DNA of 17,625 bases, taken from an uncultured Christensenella sp. Its GTDB lineage: Bacteria; Bacillota; Clostridia; Christensenellales; Pumilibacteraceae. The notes under the pieces are model-generated. The model saw only the letters and a list, made by a program, of their open reading frames with translations. It made no database searches and had not been told where the DNA came from. Position numbers and translations under genes: made by a program. The stretch lies in the NCBI GenBank assembly GCA_910585055.1, contig CAJUBY010000038.1:1-17625 (forward strand), given 5' to 3'. Shown piece by piece: positions 14,580 through 17,625 of this stretch. Numbering within the stretch: the stretch's first letter is position 1; the number at the start of each line of letters is the position of its first letter.

Positions 14580-16446
14580 TGGATATAGCGCCTTTAGGGC
14601 ACTTGCTCGCACAAACTCCGCACTTGATACACTTTTTGGGATCGATCTCGTGCGTCTGTTTTACGCTGCCGCTGATCGCGCCGACCGGACAATTGCGCGC
14701 GCATATCGTGCAGCCGATACATTTTTCGGGATCGACCTTGTAGCTGACGAGCGCTTTGCAAACGCCTGCCGGACATTTGCCGTTGCAGTGCGCTTCGTAT
14801 TCCTCGCGGAAATAGCGAAGCGTCGACAGTACGGGGTTGGGCGCGGTCTGTCCGAGTCCGCAAAGCGAATTGTCTTTAATGTAATAGCAAAGCTCTTCCA
14901 TTTTGTCGAGGTCTTCGAGCGTCGCTTCGCCTTTGGTAACTTTGTCGAGCATTTCCAAAAGACGCTTATTGCCGATACGGCAAGGCGTACACTTTCCGCA
15001 CGATTCGTCTACCGTAAATTCAAGGAAGAATTTGGCGATATCGACCATACAGTTGTCTTCGTCCATTACGATAAGACCGCCGCTGCCCATCATCGAACCG
15101 ATAGCCATAAGGTTGTCGTAATCGATGGGCGTATCTATAAGCGACGACGGTATGCAACCGCCCGACGGACCGCCGGTCTGCGCCGCTTTAAATTTTTTGC
15201 CGTTGGGGCAACCGCCGCCGATGTCTTCCACTATCGTGCGCAACGGAGTGCCCATGGGTATTTCGACAAGACCGACGTTTTCGAGCTTGCCGCCGAGCGC
15301 AAATACTTTCGTACCCTTGCTCTTTTCCGTTCCGACCGATGAGAACCAGTCCGCGCCCTTGAGAATTATCTGCGCGATGTTGCCGTATGTTTCGACGTTG
15401 TTTATGAGCGTAGGCTTGCCGAACAAACCTTTGATCGCCGGGAACGGCGGACGCTGACGGGGTTCGCCGCGCTTGCCTTCCGCGGAATTCAAAAGCGCCG
15501 TTTCTTCGCCGCAGACAAACGCGCCGGCGCCGAGACGAAGTTCCAGATCGAATTTATATCCCTTACCCATGATGTTGCCGCCGAGAATACCGTACTCGCG
15601 CGCCTGCGCTATAGCGACTTCCAAACGGTGAACGGCTATCGGGTACTCTGCGCGCACGTAAATAACACCGTGTTCCGCACCTACCGCATAACCTGCTATC
15701 ATCATGGCTTCGATGACCGCATGAGGATCGCCTTCGAGCAACGATCTGTCCATAAACGCGCCGGGGTCGCCCTCGTCGGCATTACACGCGACGTATTTTT
15801 CCTTACCGGGCGCGTCGTGGGTAAACTGCCACTTCATACCCGTGGAAAATCCCGCGCCGCCTCTGCCACGCAATCCGCTCTTTTTGATCTCGTCGATGAC
15901 CTGCTGCGGCGTCATTTCGGTAACTGCTTTTTCGTATGCTTTGTAGCCGTCTGTCGCAATGTACTCGTCGATGTTTTCGGGATCGATAACGCCGCAATTG
16001 CGCAATACGACGCGGCGCTGGCTTTTGTAAAAATCGGTATCGTTTATGCTCTTTAACTGCCCGTGTATATCTTTTTCGGCGTGCAGCAGACGTTCGACGG
16101 GAGTACCGCCCACTATATGCTGTTCCACTATCTCGGCGACGTCTTCCGGCTTGACGTGCGTATAAAACGCGCCGTCGGGATAAACGACCGCGATAGGTCC
16201 TTTCGAACAAAGCCCGAAGCAGCCCGTCATAATTATCTTGATCTCGTCGGACAGTCCGCGTTTTTCAAGCTCCGCTTTAAAATTGTCGTAAATGGTCGTG
16301 CTGTTGCCCGACGTGCAGCCCGTTCCGCCGCAAACAAGAACGGACATGCGCGGCTGACCGGGTTTTACCGACGCGCCTTCCGCGCGTTCTTCGACAGTCG
16401 CTTTAAGACGTTCGCGTATCTCTTGTAATTGCTGTATGGTTTTCAT
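14575..16446 (-). CDS. hydB: NADH-binding, NuoF-like flavoprotein subunit of the trimeric hydrogenase (HydB/HndC type)
   Basis: This subunit takes electrons from NADH through FMN and iron-sulfur centres to HydA. The 623-residue product starts with a thioredoxin-like [2Fe-2S] domain (Cys39, 44, 76, 80). The NuoF core follows: GLRGRGGAGFSTGMKW at 191-206 for FMN/NADH, CNADEGDPGAFMDR at 221-234, GAGAFVCGEETALLNSAEG at 306-324, and an N3-type [4Fe-4S] site (ESCGKCTPCRIG, Cys483, 486, 489 and Cys529). A C-terminal two-cluster ferredoxin domain has Cys576, 579, 582, 586 and Cys606, 609, 612, 616; Cys554, 558 and 563 just before may bind another centre. The ATG at 16446 is preferred over a TTG at 16458, which would abut the GGAG; the spacing to the ATG is a long 12 nt. 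It lies 21 nt after hydC. Electron bifurcation with ferredoxin is inferred from this architecture. Confidence 0.95.
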   Translation of the reverse strand: MKTIQQLQEIRERLKATVEERAEGASVKPGQPRMSVLVCGGTGCTSGNSTTIYDNFKAELEKRGLSDEIKIIMTGCFGLCSKGPIAVVYPDGAFYTHVKPEDVAEIVEQHIVGGTPVERLLHAEKDIHGQLKSINDTDFYKSQRRVVLRNCGVIDPENIDEYIATDGYKAYEKAVTEMTPQQVIDEIKKSGLRGRGGAGFSTGMKWQFTHDAPGKEKYVACNADEGDPGAFMDRSLLEGDPHAVIEAMMIAGYAVGAEHGVIYVRAEYPIAVHRLEVAIAQAREYGILGGNIMGKGYKFDLELRLGAGAFVCGEETALLNSAEGKRGEPRQRPPFPAIKGLFGKPTLINNVETYGNIAQIILKGADWFSSVGTEKSKGTKVFALGGKLENVGLVEIPMGTPLRTIVEDIGGGCPNGKKFKAAQTGGPSGGCIPSSLIDTPIDYDNLMAIGSMMGSGGLIVMDEDNCMVDIAKFFLEFTVDESCGKCTPCRIGNKRLLEMLDKVTKGEATLEDLDKMEELCYYIKDNSLCGLGQTAPNPVLSTLRYFREEYEAHCNGKCPAGVCKALVSYKVDPEKCIGCTICARNCPVGAISGSVKQTHEIDPKKCIKCGVCASKCPKGAISK

Positions 16447-16467
16447 GTATGTATGCAACTCCTTAAA

Positions 16468-16935
16468 CTATGCGTTATTGTACTTGGCGAGTATCTCGTC
16501 TACGCTGTCTTCCGTGACCTTGCCGTAAACTTCACCGTTGACGGTAAGGACGGGCGCAAGTCCGCAGCATCCGATACAACGCGTCGCCTCGAGCGTAAAC
16601 CGTCCGTCCGCGGTAGTGTGTCCCGGCTCCACGCCGAGCAGACGCCCGAACTTATCTATAACGCCGCCGCTGCCCTTTACGTAACACGCCGTGCCCAAAC
16701 ATACGGCGATCTTTATCTGACCGGGCTGTTCCAAACGGAACTGCGAGTAGAACGTCGCTATGCCGTAGACCGTAGCAAGCGGAACATTAAAGTAGTTAGC
16801 GATCTTAAGTTGTACGTTGAGCGGCAGATATCCGTAAATATCCTGCGCCTTTTGCATCGCCATCATTACAGGTCCCGGTACGTCTTTTAAACTTTCCAGG
16901 ACTTCGGCGAATTGCCTGTCTTTCTCGTCGGTCAT
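16468..16935 (-). CDS. hydC: NuoE-like [2Fe-2S] subunit of the trimeric hydrogenase (HydC/HndA type)
   Basis: This small subunit resembles the 24-kDa subunit of complex I and holds one thioredoxin-fold [2Fe-2S] cluster next to the HydB flavin. The 155-residue product has an N-terminal helical bundle (MMAMQKAQDIYGYLP at 24-38, VYGIATFYSQF at 56-66), then the cluster ligands Cys79 and Cys84 (VCLGTACYVKGS) and Cys120 and Cys124 (TRCIGCCGLAP), in the family spacing. AAAGGAG 10 nt before the ATG supports the start. It is the first gene of the hydCBA operon, downstream of a near-consensus promoter and a leader of about 88 nt. Confidence 0.95.
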   Translation of the reverse strand: MTDEKDRQFAEVLESLKDVPGPVMMAMQKAQDIYGYLPLNVQLKIANYFNVPLATVYGIATFYSQFRLEQPGQIKIAVCLGTACYVKGSGGVIDKFGRLLGVEPGHTTADGRFTLEATRCIGCCGLAPVLTVNGEVYGKVTEDSVDEILAKYNNA

Positions 16936-16988
16936 TATATGTACTCCTTTTTGGTTTTACACTGTTCGAGTGCAAATATATTAGGCAA

Positions 16989-17004
16989 CCGAAACATTTT
17001 TCGG
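16989..17004 (-). promoter_or_regulatory. Small hairpin in the hydC leader
   Basis: CCGAAA (16989-16994) and TTTCGG (16999-17004) form a 6-bp stem with a 4-nt loop in the predicted 5' leader of hydC, about 54 nt before the ATG. No T tract follows on the minus strand, so it is not a terminator. Its role is unknown. Confidence 0.4.
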
Positions 17005-17029
17005 CGCAAAAATATACTCACGCCCGTAT

Positions 17030-17058
17030 ATTTTAACACAACAGCGATTAATTTTCAA
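17030..17058 (-). promoter_or_regulatory. Predicted sigma-A promoter of hydCBA
   Basis: On the minus strand TTGAAA (17053-17058) and TAAAAT (17030-17035) are separated by exactly 17 nt. The start point should be near 17023. TGTGTTAAAA across the -10 resembles half of a Rex-type operator but has no matching second half. Confidence 0.8.
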
Positions 17059-17233
17059 GTATATATTGCAAATTCGGACAAAGTTCGCCACCGCTAACCA
17101 CAATATATTGTAATATAATTTACCGTGCTACCGTTGCTTCGCTCCGATCGATATATCGGACAGCGGAACGTTTTATGCGTTGCTTCCTTCGGAACTTTGC
17201 GTGTACCGACCGCTGTTTATCCGATAAAATGCA
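17059..17233. other. Structured intergenic stretch upstream of the hyd promoter, no protein gene seen
   Basis: With the hyd promoter and the adjoining terminator this belongs to a 355-nt gene-free region (16936-17290). It holds the palindrome CAATATATTG (17101-17110), the inverted repeat TCCGAT/ATCGGA (17143-17148, 17155-17160), and a longer pairing of ATCGGACAGCGG (17155-17166) with CCGCTGT-TTA-TCCGAT (17210-17225). CGTTGCTTC is repeated directly at 17132 and 17178. A TATAAT at 17114-17119 on the plus strand has no good -35. I recognise no known RNA family. Confidence 0.5.
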
Positions 17234-17264
17234 CAAACGGCAGGACGTTATATCCTGCCGTTTG
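17234..17264. terminator. Perfect 12-bp hairpin, probable bidirectional terminator
   Basis: CAAACGGCAGGA (17234-17245) and TCCTGCCGTTTG (17253-17264) are exact reverse complements around a 7-nt loop. On the minus strand it follows the stop codon at 17291 by about 26 nt and ends in GTTTG then ATTTTA; on the plus strand it is followed after four bases by TTTTTATTTT. It most likely ends the partial gene to its right. Confidence 0.75.
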
Positions 17265-17290
17265 ATCGTTTTTATTTTAAGACCGAACCG

Positions 17291-17625
17291 TCACTCGGTC
17301 TTTTCTTGTTCTGCTATGTAATTGTCGACGTCGGTTTTTACTGCGTTAGGTATAGTATTTACGGTTTCGTTCTTTTTGGAAATTTCTATTTCGTTCGCAT
17401 ATATGGACGTTTCTTTGAAAATAAGACGCACGCTGTCGTCGTTAAATTTAAGCGATACCGACTGCCCTGCGTAATTAAGCTCATACGATCCCGTACTGCT
17501 GTTATACTTAAACATAGACTTCATGGCAGGCTGGGCATACGCCTGCAAAGAATTGGTCATTACGTCGAAGCTTTCCAGTTCGCTAATGAAATCCGCTTTA
17601 CTGCTTATATTTACTTGCGCGATCT
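17291..17625 (-). CDS. Unrecognised protein, C-terminal part, runs off the right edge
   Basis: The frame is open from the window edge to a TGA at 17291, giving 110 visible residues, so an internal ATG at 17560 is unlikely to be the start. I do not recognise a family. The segment is soluble and beta-rich in appearance: KYNSSTGSYELNYAGQ, then VSLKFNDDSVRLIF and a charged end (DNYIAEQEKTE). There is no membrane helix, cysteine motif or catalytic signature. Alternating polar and hydrophobic residues and Asn/Ser/Thr richness would suit the C-terminal domain of a surface protein or lipoprotein, but this is a guess. It is read toward hydC on the same strand and is separated from it by a terminator and the hyd promoter. 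A second small stem (17279-17286 with 17295-17302) spans its stop codon. Confidence 0.65.
   Translation of the reverse strand, partial: IAQVNISSKADFISELESFDVMTNSLQAYAQPAMKSMFKYNSSTGSYELNYAGQSVSLKFNDDSVRLIFKETSIYANEIEISKKNETVNTIPNAVKTDVDNYIAEQEKTE

Noticed and set aside
17023..17045. Rex-type redox operator at the hydCBA promoter
   Set aside because: Only one half-site-like TGTGTTAAAA is present across the -10 box; there is no inverted second half at the expected spacing.
17059..17233. T-box or other known riboswitch
   Set aside because: No T-box core, specifier loop or other recognised riboswitch motif is visible, and the stretch lies upstream of the hyd promoter.
1..17625. Mobile elements, CRISPR arrays, toxin-antitoxin or defence genes
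   Set aside because: No transposase, integrase, spaced direct repeats, or defence-type domain was found; every long gene except the edge fragment and two small membrane proteins is a housekeeping or energy gene.

Overview
The window looks like a chromosomal core region from an anaerobic, probably uncultured member of the Clostridia (Firmicutes). The evidence is a trimeric [FeFe]-hydrogenase, a type 1B dihydroorotate dehydrogenase with its PyrK partner, SepF, RqcH, strong GGAGG-type ribosome binding sites and near-consensus sigma-A promoters with 17-bp spacers. A more exact placement (for example Christensenellales-like) would be a guess. I see no rRNA, tRNA, mobile element, CRISPR array or phage gene.

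Layout. (1) 1-2536: a divergent pair. Trigger factor (tig, minus strand, cut by the left edge) and the NFACT/RqcH ribosome quality-control protein (plus strand) fire from back-to-back promoters at 733-761 and 785-813. (2) 2541-3242: a TrmH/SpoU-family RNA methyltransferase on the minus strand, convergent with rqcH and lying just behind a terminator. (3) 12466 down to 3255: one long minus-strand transcription unit of twelve genes. It runs from a clear promoter (12438-12466) to a clear terminator (3255-3289), with every gap 31 nt or less and several start/stop overlaps: yggS-sepF-lspA-rluD-pyrB-pyrC-pyrF-pyrK-pyrD-pyrE and two small three-helix membrane proteins. (4) 17058 down to 12651: a second minus-strand unit, hydC-hydB-hydA, with promoter (17030-17058), structured leader, structured hydB-hydA spacer and strong terminator (12651-12680). 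(5) 17234-17625: a bidirectional-looking terminator and the 3' end of an unrecognised gene.

How the genes work together. The pyr genes encode five of the six classical steps to UMP (PyrB, PyrC, PyrD/K, PyrE, PyrF); carbamoyl-phosphate synthase and PyrR are not in the window. The gene order is a shortened version of the Bacillus cluster ylmE-sepF-...-lspA-ylyB-pyrR-pyrP-pyrB-pyrC-...-pyrK-pyrD-pyrF-pyrE, with pyrR, pyrP and carAB missing and pyrF moved. Nothing between rluD and pyrB (16 nt) could hold a PyrR attenuator, so nucleotide synthesis, division (SepF), lipoprotein processing (LspA), PLP homeostasis and rRNA pseudouridylation seem to share one promoter. PyrK/PyrD would pass electrons to NAD+, and HydABC could return NADH electrons (probably with reduced ferredoxin) to protons as H2.

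The most unusual points are an LspA with a roughly 100-residue acidic tail, an RqcH whose D-R motif reads E-R, an altered H-cluster L1 motif in HydA, nested inverted repeats between hydB and hydA, the two tandem membrane proteins closing the pyr operon, and an unexplained structured intergenic stretch at 17101-17264. I found no clearly new defence or mobile system.
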